Shown here in pieces: positions 36,646 through 45,542 of a DNA stretch of 64,000 nucleotides. The DNA comes from 66-474 sp963771735 (GTDB lineage Bacteria > Pseudomonadota > Gammaproteobacteria > Xanthomonadales > Rhodanobacteraceae). Positions within the stretch are counted from its first letter, which is position 1. Each line of letters starts with the position of its first letter. Below the pieces are notes generated by a model. The model had not been told where the DNA came from. It ran no database searches and was given only the letters and a program-made list of their open reading frames with translations. The translations under genes were made by a program, and so were the position numbers. The stretch lies in contig CAVYUN010000002.1 in the NCBI GenBank assembly GCA_963771735.1, forward strand, positions 1,240,001 through 1,304,000, in the 5' to 3' direction.

Positions 36646-36659
36646 TGTAATCGTTTACA
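36646..36659. promoter_or_regulatory. LacI-family operator between ABC ATPase and GH1 genes
   Basis: The palindrome TGTAATCGTTTACA matches the LacI/GalR consensus TGTAAACGTTTACA at all but one position and has the central CG. It lies 19 bases upstream of the GH1 start and 92 bases upstream of the ATPase start, so one repressor could control both. A near-identical site is in front of the LacI gene at 49718. Confidence 0.75.
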
Positions 36660-36677
36660 TACCCGGAGCCCTTTGTC

Positions 36678-38051
36678 ATGGCCGATCATACGGCAAGCCC
36701 GCGGGCACCCTTTGCGGAGGGATTTCTTTGGGGTTGTGCGACGTCCGCCTACCAGATCGAGGGCTCGCCACTTGCGGACGGCGCGGGGCCCAGCAACTGG
36801 CATCGTTTCGTGCAGACACCCGGGCGCGTGCACGGTGGCGACACCGGCGACATTGCCTGCGATCACTACCGCCGTTGGAGTGGTGACGTCGCCTTGATGC
36901 GCAAGCTGGGCATCAACGCCTATCGATTCAGCATCGCATGGAGTCGGGTGATGCCCGATGGCCGCGGCGGCGTCAATCCGAAGGGCATCGCGTTTTACGA
37001 ACGTCTCGTGGATGCGTTGCTGGAAAACGGCATCCGGCCGATGGTCACGCTGTTCCATTGGGACCTGCCTGCGGCACTCGATGACCGCGGTGGGTGGCTG
37101 AATCCCGACATTGCCGGCTGGTTCGCCGACTACGCGCAGCTGATGTTCCGCAAGCTGGATGATCGCGTCGGATTGTGGGCAACGCTCAACGAACCATGGG
37201 TGGTCACGGACGGCGGTTACCTGCACGGCGTCCTGGCACCCGGTCACCGCAGCCTGCACGAACCGCCGATCGCCGCGCACAACCTGCTGCGCGCGCACGG
37301 TGCCGCGGTGCAGGCCTACCGTGCGGAAGGTCGCAACAAAATCGGTATCGTGGTCAATCTCGAGCCCAAGTATCCGGCCACGCAGGACTCCGTTGATGCC
37401 GGCGCCACCAGGCGCGCCGATGCGTACATGAATCGGCAGTTCCTCGATCCAGTGTTACTCGGCAGCTATCCCGAGGAGTTGCGCGATGTATTCGGGGCCG
37501 CATGGCCCGAGTGGCCGGAACGGGACATGGCGCTGATCCGACAGCCTGTCGATTTCGTGGGTGTGAACTACTACACGCGCAGCGTGGTTCGGCAGGACGT
37601 CGCCGAATGGCCGCAGCAAGCTTCCCCAGTGCGACAGCAACGAGCCACCCATACCGAAACCGGTTGGGAGGTCTACCCCGAGGGTCTGACCGACGTACTG
37701 AAGTGGGTCGATGCGCGCTACGGCAAGCCGCCCATTTACATCACCGAAAATGGCGCAGCCTTCTACGATCCGCCGTCCGCCCCCGACGGTCGGGTCGAGG
37801 ACCCGCTGCGAGTGGCCTACCTGCGCGCGCATCTGCGCGCAGCGCAAGCGGCGGCACGGCAGGGTGTCGATCTGCGTGGTTACTTTGTCTGGTCGTTGCT
37901 CGACAATTTCGAATGGGCTCACGGTTACGCCAAACGCTTTGGCATCGTCCACGTGGATTATGCGACCCAGGTGCGCACGCCCAAGGAAAGCGCGCGATTC
38001 TACGCAAACGTGATCGCGACCCGGGGCGCGGCACTTGAGGCAACCGCTTAG
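36678..38051 (+). CDS. GH1 beta-glucosidase
   Basis: This 457-residue family-1 glycoside hydrolase retains configuration with two glutamates: the acid/base E172 in TLNEPW and the nucleophile E357 in ITENG. FLWGCATSAYQIEGS and WSLLDNFEWAHGYAKRFG mark the start and end of the barrel. No signal peptide is present, so it acts in the cytoplasm on imported beta-linked disaccharides. It is divergent from the ABC ATPase and preceded by a LacI-type operator. In context it is probably the last step of oligosaccharide breakdown after import. Confidence 0.95.
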   Translation: MADHTASPRAPFAEGFLWGCATSAYQIEGSPLADGAGPSNWHRFVQTPGRVHGGDTGDIACDHYRRWSGDVALMRKLGINAYRFSIAWSRVMPDGRGGVNPKGIAFYERLVDALLENGIRPMVTLFHWDLPAALDDRGGWLNPDIAGWFADYAQLMFRKLDDRVGLWATLNEPWVVTDGGYLHGVLAPGHRSLHEPPIAAHNLLRAHGAAVQAYRAEGRNKIGIVVNLEPKYPATQDSVDAGATRRADAYMNRQFLDPVLLGSYPEELRDVFGAAWPEWPERDMALIRQPVDFVGVNYYTRSVVRQDVAEWPQQASPVRQQRATHTETGWEVYPEGLTDVLKWVDARYGKPPIYITENGAAFYDPPSAPDGRVEDPLRVAYLRAHLRAAQAAARQGVDLRGYFVWSLLDNFEWAHGYAKRFGIVHVDYATQVRTPKESARFYANVIATRGAALEATA

Positions 38052-38184
38052 CAGTTACGCATCCGATGGCTTGCGTCGGGCGTTCGGGCATCTTTGCCAG
38101 CCTCGCGCATCCGGCGCTCGGCTTCTTGCCTCCGGTGTTCGAACGAGCGTGCGATCCCCCCCGGGCATCGCACAAACGCCCGTT

Positions 38185-39006
38185 TCACCCCTTGACGCTG
38201 CCGAGCAGCAGGCCACGCAGGTAATAACGTTGCAGGGTCAGGAACAGCACCAGCACCGGCACCACCGTCACTACCGCGCCGGCCATCATCAACCCGCTGT
38301 CCTGCACGTGTTCACGCGACAGCGAAGCCAGGCCGACCGGTAGCGTGTAGTGCTGCTGGCCGGTCAGGGCGATCAGCGGCCACATGAAGTCGTTCCATGC
38401 GGTGAGGAAGGTGAATACCGCCAGCGTGACGAGGATGGGCTTGAGCAATGGCAACACCACTTGCAGGAAGATGCGCAACTCGCCCGCGCCGTCCACGCGG
38501 GCGGCTTCCAGCAGTTCACCGGGAATGCCGCGCGCGTACTGGCGCACCAGAAAGATGCCGAACACGCTGGCCATGGCAGGCAGGATCACGGCGGCATAGG
38601 TGTTGACCAATCCAATGTATTTCAGCAACAGGAACAGGGGCAGCATCGCGACCTGGGCGGGGATTACCAGCGCGCCGATCAATGCGCCGAACAATTTCTC
38701 GCGTCCCGTGAACGCGAGCTTCGCGAAGGCATAGCCTGCCAGCGTGTTGCAGGCGAGCGACAGCAACGTGATCGATGTCGCCACGATCATGCTATTGGCG
38801 AAGTAACTCCCCATGCCGGCGTGTGCGAACAGCACGCGATAGTTCAGCAGGGTCGGGTGCAGCGGCAGCATCGGCGGCGGCAGGTTGTTCGCCTCGCCCG
38901 GCTGCATGAAGGACACCGACAGCATCCAGAACAGCGGAAACAGCACCAGCGCGGCACAGGCGAGCAGGGCGCCGTTGACCAGCAATTTGTGCATGCGCAG
39001 GCTCAT
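38185..39006 (-). CDS. Sugar ABC transporter permease (MalG type)
   Basis: This 273-residue permease has six membrane helices. The EAA loop that contacts the ATPase reads EAARVDGAGELRIFLQVVLP (about residues 163-182), and the conserved LAVFTFLTAWNDFMWPL segment near the C-terminus is typical of MalG-type subunits. Its start overlaps the stop of the MalF-type gene by ATGA. It is the last gene of the chain that begins with the halogenase. It converges on the GH1 gene over 133 bases. Confidence 0.93.
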   Translation of the reverse strand: MSLRMHKLLVNGALLACAALVLFPLFWMLSVSFMQPGEANNLPPPMLPLHPTLLNYRVLFAHAGMGSYFANSMIVATSITLLSLACNTLAGYAFAKLAFTGREKLFGALIGALVIPAQVAMLPLFLLLKYIGLVNTYAAVILPAMASVFGIFLVRQYARGIPGELLEAARVDGAGELRIFLQVVLPLLKPILVTLAVFTFLTAWNDFMWPLIALTGQQHYTLPVGLASLSREHVQDSGLMMAGAVVTVVPVLVLFLTLQRYYLRGLLLGSVKG

Positions 39007-39881
39007 GCCGCGCTCCCGCGGGCTTCACCGAAGCGCCACATCAGCGCGGTCACCGCGAACATCACCAGGAACAGCAGGAACGCCACGGCCGAGGCGGTGC
39101 CCATGTTCCACCATTTGAAGCCCTGGTCGTACATCAGGTACAGCACGCTGACGGTGCTTTGCAGAGGACCGCCCTCGGTGATCACGTAGGGCTCCGCGAA
39201 CAGCTGGAAATAGCCCGAGACGGTCAGGATGCCGACCATCAACAGGATCGGCGAGAGCGCAGGCAGCGTGATATGCAGGAATTGCCGCCACATCGAAGCA
39301 CCGTCGATGCGGGCCGCCTCGTACAGGTCAACGGGAATCGCCTGCAGGCCGGCCAGCAGGATGATCATGTTGTAGCCGAAGTTCTTCCAGACCGCGAACA
39401 GTATGATCATCGGCATCGCCCAGTGCGGATCGCCGAGCCAGTCGATCGGCGGGATGCCGAGGTGCGACAGCACGAAATTCACCACGCCGAACTGGGTGTT
39501 GAACAGGTAACGCCAGATCACCGCGACCGCGACCACCGTCGTCACCACCGGCGCGAACAGCGCGGTGCGAAACAAGGGTTTCAATCGGGCGGCCGACGAG
39601 TTGAGCAGCAGTGCGCTGCCGAGCGACGCCAGCAGCGACAACGGCACGCCCACGATCACGAAGTAAAGGGTATGCCCAAGGGCGTCCCAGAACATCGGGC
39701 GATGCAGCAAATCCCAGTAATTGTGCAATCCGACGAAGCGCAGGTCGTGGATGTTCGCGAGCGCATAGATGTCGTAGTCGGTCAGGCTGAGGCCCAAGCC
39801 GGCGATTACGGGCAGCAGGAAGAACACACCCAGCACTGCGAGTGCCGGAGCGAGGAACCACCATGCCGCTGTGCGATTCAT
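39003..39881 (-). CDS. Sugar ABC transporter permease (MalF type)
   Basis: This 292-residue permease has six helices and the EAA loop EAARIDGASMWRQFLHITLP (about residues 193-212). The N-terminal AWWFLAPALAVLGVFFLLPV is the usual first helix. It pairs with the MalG-type subunit, which overlaps its stop codon, and follows the solute-binding protein gene with another ATGA overlap (39878-39881). The shared overlaps imply equal synthesis of the transporter parts. Confidence 0.93.
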   Translation of the reverse strand: MNRTAAWWFLAPALAVLGVFFLLPVIAGLGLSLTDYDIYALANIHDLRFVGLHNYWDLLHRPMFWDALGHTLYFVIVGVPLSLLASLGSALLLNSSAARLKPLFRTALFAPVVTTVVAVAVIWRYLFNTQFGVVNFVLSHLGIPPIDWLGDPHWAMPMIILFAVWKNFGYNMIILLAGLQAIPVDLYEAARIDGASMWRQFLHITLPALSPILLMVGILTVSGYFQLFAEPYVITEGGPLQSTVSVLYLMYDQGFKWWNMGTASAVAFLLFLVMFAVTALMWRFGEARGSAA

Positions 39882-41164
39882 CGGGCCGCACCGTCATGCC
39901 TTGCAAGGACCCAGCGCCGCTTGGCCAGCATCCTGTCGGCTTCCGCATCCATCCGCGCCGCCGCCTGCGCAACGGTCAGCTGGCCCGCGACGGCGCGGGC
40001 GGCGACCTGCTGCATCATGTTGACGATCTCTTCCCATTCCGGCACCTGCGGCGCCGGGCGCATGTGTTCGAGTTGCGCGCGAAACGCTTGCAGTTTCGGG
40101 TCGTCCTTCAATATGGGGCTCTCCCACGCGGAACGCCGGGCGGGCAGGTCGCCGAGCAGCCGGTAGAAACGGACCTGCACCTCGGGCTGCGAGAGGTATT
40201 CGATCAGCTTCCACGCGGCTTCCTGGTGTTCGGAATTGCGCAGGATCACCAGGCTCGAGCCGTAGGCCACCGAATCGCCCGGCCCATCGGGTCCTGGCAG
40301 TTGCGCGGTGGACCATTGCGATTGTTGCGTCGCGGACAGGCGGCTGCGGAACTCGCCGATGTTCCAGGGGCCCGACAGATAGAACACGAAATCACCACGG
40401 CCGAACGCCTGCCACGGGTTGCTCACCTGCACGTTGGTATACGGCGGCACGTCGCCGCGCCTGAACAATCCGACATAGAACGCCAGCGCGTGCTCGAATC
40501 CCGCGCTGCGGAAATTGCCGTAGCGGCCGCCATCACGCAGCAGCGGCATGTGTTGCTGTAGTGCGAGTGCGAGCAGCTGGTCGTATTCGTTGGTCGGCAG
40601 CAACGCGCCCCAGCGTTTGCCATGGCCCTGCGCGACGATCGCGTCCATCTGCTTCTGCCATTCGGCCCAGTCGCGCGGCGGCGCATCGAAGCCCGCCTCG
40701 TGCAGCAGGTCGACGCGATAGAACAGCAGCCGCGTATCGACATACCAGGGGATCCCGTAGAGGGTGCCGTCGACCACGTTGGTGGCCCACGCGCTCGGGA
40801 AGAAGTCGCGTTCGCTGATCATGCTCGAGCGCGCGACGCGTGGCTGCAGCGGCTCCAGCGCATGCAGTGCCGCGAACTCGGCGATCCATGTGTCGCCGAT
40901 CTGGGTCAAGTCGGGCAGCGAACCGCCTGCATAAGCCGTCAGCAATTTCTCGTGCGCGGCGGTCAGCGGGATTTGCTGGACGCGCACCCTGATATCGGGG
41001 TGGGTCTTCTCGAACCCGGGCAGCAGTTGCGTGATCGCCTCGCCTTCGCGACCAATGGTCCAGAACTGCAGTGTCACGAGGTGCCGGGAAGGCGCAGCGC
41101 AGCCCGCCAGCAGTGCCGTGAGGATCACGGCGAATGCGAGCAAGCCTTGGTACCGACAGTTCAT
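39878..41164 (-). CDS. Sugar ABC transporter solute-binding lipoprotein
   Basis: This 428-residue family-1 solute-binding protein has a lipoprotein signal peptide ending LTALLAGC (cysteine near residue 22). The mature protein shows VTLQFWTIGREGEAITQLLP, LPDLTQIGDTWIAEFAALHA and YGIPWYVDTRLLFYRVDLL, all standard for extracellular sugar-binding proteins of the MalE/UgpB class. It captures the oligosaccharide in the periplasm and delivers it to the two permeases encoded immediately downstream. It overlaps the glucanase stop by ATGA (41161-41164). Confidence 0.93.
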   Translation of the reverse strand: MNCRYQGLLAFAVILTALLAGCAAPSRHLVTLQFWTIGREGEAITQLLPGFEKTHPDIRVRVQQIPLTAAHEKLLTAYAGGSLPDLTQIGDTWIAEFAALHALEPLQPRVARSSMISERDFFPSAWATNVVDGTLYGIPWYVDTRLLFYRVDLLHEAGFDAPPRDWAEWQKQMDAIVAQGHGKRWGALLPTNEYDQLLALALQQHMPLLRDGGRYGNFRSAGFEHALAFYVGLFRRGDVPPYTNVQVSNPWQAFGRGDFVFYLSGPWNIGEFRSRLSATQQSQWSTAQLPGPDGPGDSVAYGSSLVILRNSEHQEAAWKLIEYLSQPEVQVRFYRLLGDLPARRSAWESPILKDDPKLQAFRAQLEHMRPAPQVPEWEEIVNMMQQVAARAVAGQLTVAQAAARMDAEADRMLAKRRWVLARHDGAAR

Positions 41165-42693
41165 GGCACGGGGAGGCGAGCAGGTGCATGGGAGCCGGAG
41201 GACGACGCGCTTGCCGGGCCCGTGCCGGATTTCGCCTGCAACCAGCCGCCCGTGAAACCCGCGCGTTCGAGCCCACGCCGGATGTACGGGTTGCGCCGCA
41301 TCACCCGCCACACGAAACCGCTGCGATAGTTTTCGATCATCAACAGAATGGGCCCCTGGTCGATGCCGAGATATTCATTGTCGAACCAGCCTTCGTTCGG
41401 CACCACCCGCCCGCTGCGCAGCGGTGCACGCAACCGGAAGGTCGGATTGAATGCGTCCACGAAACCGTATTCCGAGTACAGCCACTTCCCGTAGCGTTCG
41501 TACATGGTCTGGATCGCCGGCAAAACCAATTTCGGGGCGAACACGATCGAGGCGATAGCCGCGGTCGGCGCGATGGTACCGTCGTCGACCACCAGATCCA
41601 CATCGGCCCCGCGCGCCGCATAGCCGTAGAACACGGTGCGCTTGCCATCATGCTCCCAGGCCATGCTGGCCGGACCGTTGCACGCGGTGAGCCCCCACAC
41701 GTTCTGGCCGTAACCGGTGAAATGCTGGGGATCGGCGATCGCGTAGTTGCGCTGCGCGACCACGGCGCGACGGCTGTTCTCGAAATAATCCAGTCCATGC
41801 GCGCGCATGTAGGCATCCCGGATGCCGCGGAAATCGACCCATGACTCGCTGTACTGGTGCCCGAACAGCGGCGAGAAGCCCACGTGCGGCTTGCTGCCCA
41901 TGAACGTACCCCAGCTGAGATGGTAGGTCGATGTCCAGGCGGTCCATGCGTCGGGCTGCACCGCGTGGGTTGGCGAACCCAGCGCGAGGATGTACAGCAG
42001 CATCGCCTCGTTGTAGCCCACCCAGTTCTGGGGAATGAACTTGCCGCCCGGCGTCCAGCCCATGCTGATCAATGGCGGTCTTGGGGTCTGTGCCCACGTC
42101 CAGTCGACGTCGCGGTAGAGCTTGTCGGCGAGCTTGCGTATTTCGTGCTCCTGCGCATCATCGCGGTCGAAATAGGTTTCATCGAACAACACGCCCGCCA
42201 TAAGCAGCGTGGTATCGATGGTCGATACTTCGACCCAGCGCCCGTGGCGGTGTCCCGTCCGCATGTCGAGGAAGTGGTAATAGAAGCCGTGATATCCGGC
42301 ATCGTCGTCCTCGCTGTCGCCTTGCGGCGCGTTTGCGAAAAACCGCAAGGTGGCGAGCACCCGTTCGCGTGCCTGCGCGCGCGTGATCCAGCCACGCTCG
42401 ACGCCGATCGGATAGGCCGTCAGTGCGAAGCCCACCGCGGCAATGCTCGCGAAGGCGTGCTTGCCGAGCGGCCAGTGGTCGGGGACCAGGCCGTTGGCGG
42501 GATTCGCCGTCTGCCAGAAGAACTCGAAGGTGCGGTGTTCGAGGTTGTCGAGCGACAGTTGCCGCGGTTGTACCGAAGCGGCGGCATGTGCGACGGCCGG
42601 CGGACGCTGGGCGTGCGCCGCGATACCGGATGAGGAGAGGAAGGCGAGTGCAAATCCGGCTGCAAATGATCGGGAAATGCGCGAAAAGGACAT
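41161..42693 (-). CDS. Secreted glucanase, GH144/PF10091 (glucoamylase-like) family
   Basis: This 510-residue exported enzyme has a signal peptide (residues 1-28, ending IAAHAQ) and an (alpha/alpha)6-barrel. Family marks are STIDTTLLMAGVLFDETYF, FSPLFGHQYSESWVDFRG, YGQNVWGLTACNGP and GWFDNEYLGIDQGPILLMIE. Characterised GH144 members are endo-beta-1,2-glucanases releasing sophorose-type oligosaccharides; older names call PF10091 proteins glucoamylases. Substrate here is inference. It overlaps both neighbours (TGATG upstream with the hydrolase, ATGA downstream with the binding protein), so degradation and uptake are made together. Confidence 0.87.
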   Translation of the reverse strand: MSFSRISRSFAAGFALAFLSSSGIAAHAQRPPAVAHAAASVQPRQLSLDNLEHRTFEFFWQTANPANGLVPDHWPLGKHAFASIAAVGFALTAYPIGVERGWITRAQARERVLATLRFFANAPQGDSEDDDAGYHGFYYHFLDMRTGHRHGRWVEVSTIDTTLLMAGVLFDETYFDRDDAQEHEIRKLADKLYRDVDWTWAQTPRPPLISMGWTPGGKFIPQNWVGYNEAMLLYILALGSPTHAVQPDAWTAWTSTYHLSWGTFMGSKPHVGFSPLFGHQYSESWVDFRGIRDAYMRAHGLDYFENSRRAVVAQRNYAIADPQHFTGYGQNVWGLTACNGPASMAWEHDGKRTVFYGYAARGADVDLVVDDGTIAPTAAIASIVFAPKLVLPAIQTMYERYGKWLYSEYGFVDAFNPTFRLRAPLRSGRVVPNEGWFDNEYLGIDQGPILLMIENYRSGFVWRVMRRNPYIRRGLERAGFTGGWLQAKSGTGPASASSSGSHAPARLPVP

Positions 42694-43925
42694 CAGGAAA
42701 AACCCGGCACGGCAGATGAGCGTTGCGCCCGGAAAGCGTCGGGCGTACGAAACGGTTCGGTCATTGCGGCAACTTGCCCGGCTGCGGGCGTTGGCCCGCG
42801 TCCACCCAGAGCGGTCAGCTCGGCGAACGCGTGCCCGATTTCCTGCGGCGTGAACACGCAATGGCCTTCCTTGTCGACGAACTGCTGCACGAAATTGGCG
42901 GCGTGCCCCGCGCGTTCCACGATCAGTGCGTACTGGTAGACGCCGTTGGCCGGTACCAGCGGATCGCGTACGTCGTGCAGTTCAAGCAGCGGATGCTTCA
43001 GTTGCCCGTTCGGTGTGTACCAGCGTGACAGCCAGGTCGCCGCGCTTGGGTCGGCAGTGTAGCGGTGGACGCCGTCGTTCAATGCGTAGTCGTCGCCAGA
43101 ACCCACGTAGATCAGGTCGGCATTGTCGAAGGGATTGCCATGCAGGCGATGCTGCAGGTTCCGGGTATCGTCGGTCACCGATGCGATGATCGCGGCCAGG
43201 TTTTGCGCGTCGGCGGCACCGTACCAGTGCAACAGCGCCTGTGTGGCCTTGGGCTTGGCATCCAGTGCGGCCTGGATCCTCGCCATGGTTGCGTCGTCGG
43301 ACCGGTAGCTGTCAGGCACTGGTACAAGTGGCCCGAGCAGGCCGGGAAAGTAGTAGTCGAATGCCGCGCGCAGCGCGAAGCCACGCGCGAGAAGGGCGTC
43401 CGACGGCTGCACCGCGCCGCACAGCGACAGCGCGCCGGCATAGACGTCCGGGTGCTTCTCCGTCGTCAGCGCGATCAGCGTGCCGCCCATCGACATGCCC
43501 ATCAGCAGGCTTTGCCGCGGCGCTCCGTAATGCGCGGTGAAATAGTGCCGCAGGCGTTCGGTGTCGCGTGCGCCAGCCTCGATCGCCCAGCCGCCTTCCG
43601 AATAGCCCGACTGGATCACGGCGTAGCCGCGTGCGAGGATCGGGTCGAACATCGGTGATGGCGCGTCCTTGGGCGAGAACACGACCGGGCCGTCCGTGGT
43701 GCCGTGGAAGAACACCACCAGCCTGTGGTTCCAGTGTGCCGGGATGTCGATCCGGTAAGACGCGCCCTGCAGTGTGCCCGTGGCGTGCACGCCTTTGGCC
43801 TTGACAGCATGCCCCGCCGGGGAAGCGCACGCCACGCCGCAGCATGATGCAAGCACGACAGCCAGCAACTGTCGCAGCCGGGGGCGATGGCCATGCGGTG
43901 CGTGCCCGGGCGCCGGAACGCTCAT
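42693..43925 (-). CDS. Secreted alpha/beta-hydrolase, serine esterase type
   Basis: This 410-residue protein has a signal peptide (about residues 15-36, LLAVVLASCCGVACASP) and an alpha/beta-hydrolase fold. The nucleophile elbow GMSMGG follows RQSLLM, an oxyanion-type VVFFHGTTDGP comes earlier, and HDVRDPLVP plus a late GHCVFTPQE supply the acid and histidine. It looks like a polyhydroxyalkanoate-depolymerase or feruloyl-esterase-like enzyme; the substrate is unknown. It sits between the halogenase and the glucanase and overlaps both. The start at 43925 is fixed by the ATGA overlap with the halogenase stop. Confidence 0.8.
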   Translation of the reverse strand: MSVPAPGHAPHGHRPRLRQLLAVVLASCCGVACASPAGHAVKAKGVHATGTLQGASYRIDIPAHWNHRLVVFFHGTTDGPVVFSPKDAPSPMFDPILARGYAVIQSGYSEGGWAIEAGARDTERLRHYFTAHYGAPRQSLLMGMSMGGTLIALTTEKHPDVYAGALSLCGAVQPSDALLARGFALRAAFDYYFPGLLGPLVPVPDSYRSDDATMARIQAALDAKPKATQALLHWYGAADAQNLAAIIASVTDDTRNLQHRLHGNPFDNADLIYVGSGDDYALNDGVHRYTADPSAATWLSRWYTPNGQLKHPLLELHDVRDPLVPANGVYQYALIVERAGHAANFVQQFVDKEGHCVFTPQEIGHAFAELTALGGRGPTPAAGQVAAMTEPFRTPDAFRAQRSSAVPGFS

Positions 43926-45439
43926 GCCGGATCCGCCGCGCAGTGACGCGCGATGAATTGTTCGTGGCGCGGCATCGCGTCCACGCAATGGGCAATCACT
44001 TTGCGTACCCCCTCGGTCAATTCCAGCAGCTTGTCTTCCGGCATCAGGTCCACCACCGGGTGCCAGCTGCGCGGCAGGATTCGCTGGCCGATCATGACCT
44101 CGACCCAGCTGGTCAGCGCGAACATTTCCTCGGCGTTGCGGAAGAAGCGCCCGCTGTCGCGAAACAGCTCGATGGTCTCCGCCAGCGGCTGCGGGATGTC
44201 CATGCTGCGGCAGTAATGCCAGAACGGGGTATCGTCGCGCTCGGTCGCGCAATAGTGCAGGATGATGAAATCGCGGATGCGTTCGATCTCGAATGCCGCC
44301 TGCGAGTTGTAGCGATCGATCACCACCGGGCTGAAACCCTCGTCGGGAAACAAGTTGACCAGCCGCGCGATGCCGGACTGGATCAGATAGATGCTGGTCG
44401 ATTCCAAAGGTTCCAGGAAACCGCTGGCGAGCCCGATCGCGACGACGTTCCTGTCCCACGGCTTGCGGCGCTGGCCGCCGGTGAAGCGCAAGACCCGCGG
44501 ATCGGCCAGCGGTTTGCCGTCGAGGTGCTTCAACAGGGTCGCGGCCGCCTCGTCGTCGCTGATGTAGGCGCTGGAATAGACATAGCCGTTGCCGGTACGG
44601 TGTTGCAACGGAATGCGCCAGGTCCAGCCGGCCTCGCGCGCGGTACAGCGCACGTACGGCGTGGGTGGCCCGACGTTCTCGCAGGGGATCGCTACCGCGC
44701 GATCGCAGGGCAGCCAGTGGCTCCAGTCCTCGTAGCCGGCGTGCAGGGTCTGTTCGATCAGCAGTCCGCGGAATCCCGAGCAGTCGACGAACAGGTCGCC
44801 CTCGATGCGTTCGCCGCTTTCAAGCACGACCGCCTCGATGAATCCATCGCCTGGTCGTTGCACGACTTCGACGACCTTGCCCTCGGTCCTGCGCACGCCG
44901 CGCTGCTCGGCATAGCGGCGCAGGTATTTCGCGTACAGACCGGCATCGAAATGATAGGCGTAGGCGATGTTGGCCAGCGGCGAATTCTTCGGCACGTCGC
45001 TGGCGGAGGTCATGAACTTGCCGCGGAGCGCGGCAAGTGTGTTCAGGCTGAACTCGTCTAGCGGGCCGGCGCGGCCCTCGCGGTGCGCCTTCAGCCAGTA
45101 CTGGTGGAACGGCAGCAGGCCGTAGTCGAAGCCGATGTCGCCGAAACCGTGGATGTAGCTGTCACCGATCCGGGCCCAGTCGACGAACTGGATGCCGAGT
45201 TTGAACGTGCCGCGGGTTTCGCGGACGAACTCGGCCTCGTCGATCTCGAGGATCTGGTTGAAGCGCTTGAGGTGCGGAACCGTCGCTTCGCCTACGCCGA
45301 CCGTGCCGATTTCCTCCGACTCGACCAGGCGGACCGAGAACCGGCCCTCGAATACCTTGGCGAAGGTGGCGGCAGCCATCCAGCCAGCCGTACCGCCGCC
45401 GACGATCACGATATTGCGGATGGGGGATTTGTTGCTCAT
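43922..45439 (-). CDS. Tryptophan-halogenase-family flavoprotein
   Basis: This 505-residue FAD-dependent protein is of the PrnA/RebH family, which halogenates tryptophan with reduced flavin and halide. Present are the FAD loop VGGGTAGW (13-20), the lysine K80 in GTFKLGIQF in the position of the hypohalous-acid-binding lysine, WTWRIP at 272-277 and the FLEPLESTS segment with the catalytic-type glutamate. All key residues are therefore kept. Related genes occur next to TonB-dependent receptors in sugar-use loci of Xanthomonadales and Caulobacterales, where the role is not known. It overlaps the hydrolase gene and follows the receptor after a terminator. Confidence 0.88.
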   Translation of the reverse strand: MSNKSPIRNIVIVGGGTAGWMAAATFAKVFEGRFSVRLVESEEIGTVGVGEATVPHLKRFNQILEIDEAEFVRETRGTFKLGIQFVDWARIGDSYIHGFGDIGFDYGLLPFHQYWLKAHREGRAGPLDEFSLNTLAALRGKFMTSASDVPKNSPLANIAYAYHFDAGLYAKYLRRYAEQRGVRRTEGKVVEVVQRPGDGFIEAVVLESGERIEGDLFVDCSGFRGLLIEQTLHAGYEDWSHWLPCDRAVAIPCENVGPPTPYVRCTAREAGWTWRIPLQHRTGNGYVYSSAYISDDEAAATLLKHLDGKPLADPRVLRFTGGQRRKPWDRNVVAIGLASGFLEPLESTSIYLIQSGIARLVNLFPDEGFSPVVIDRYNSQAAFEIERIRDFIILHYCATERDDTPFWHYCRSMDIPQPLAETIELFRDSGRFFRNAEEMFALTSWVEVMIGQRILPRSWHPVVDLMPEDKLLELTEGVRKVIAHCVDAMPRHEQFIARHCAADPA

Positions 45440-45470
45440 GGTTCTTGGATCATCCAGGTGTCCACATGGC

Positions 45471-45507
45471 AAAAACGGCGGGCCTGGTGATTGCGCCAGA
45501 CCCGCCG
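45471..45507 (-). terminator. Rho-independent terminator after the TonB-dependent receptor gene
   Basis: On the minus strand a 12-bp GC-rich stem (45496-45507 with 45476-45487, one G-U pair) with an 8-base loop is followed by five T. It lies between the receptor stop at 45543 and the halogenase start at 45439. It probably reduces read-through from receptor to halogenase, so the two may be expressed at different levels. Confidence 0.83.
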
Positions 45508-45542
45508 CTCGACACCTGAAGCACTGCGCGGGATATCGCCGA

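Noticed and set aside
42693..44459. A longer N-terminus for the alpha/beta-hydrolase, extending back to 44459
   Set aside because: The upstream part lies entirely inside the halogenase gene and has no family resemblance, while the ATG at 43925 has an ATGA overlap and is followed by a signal peptide.
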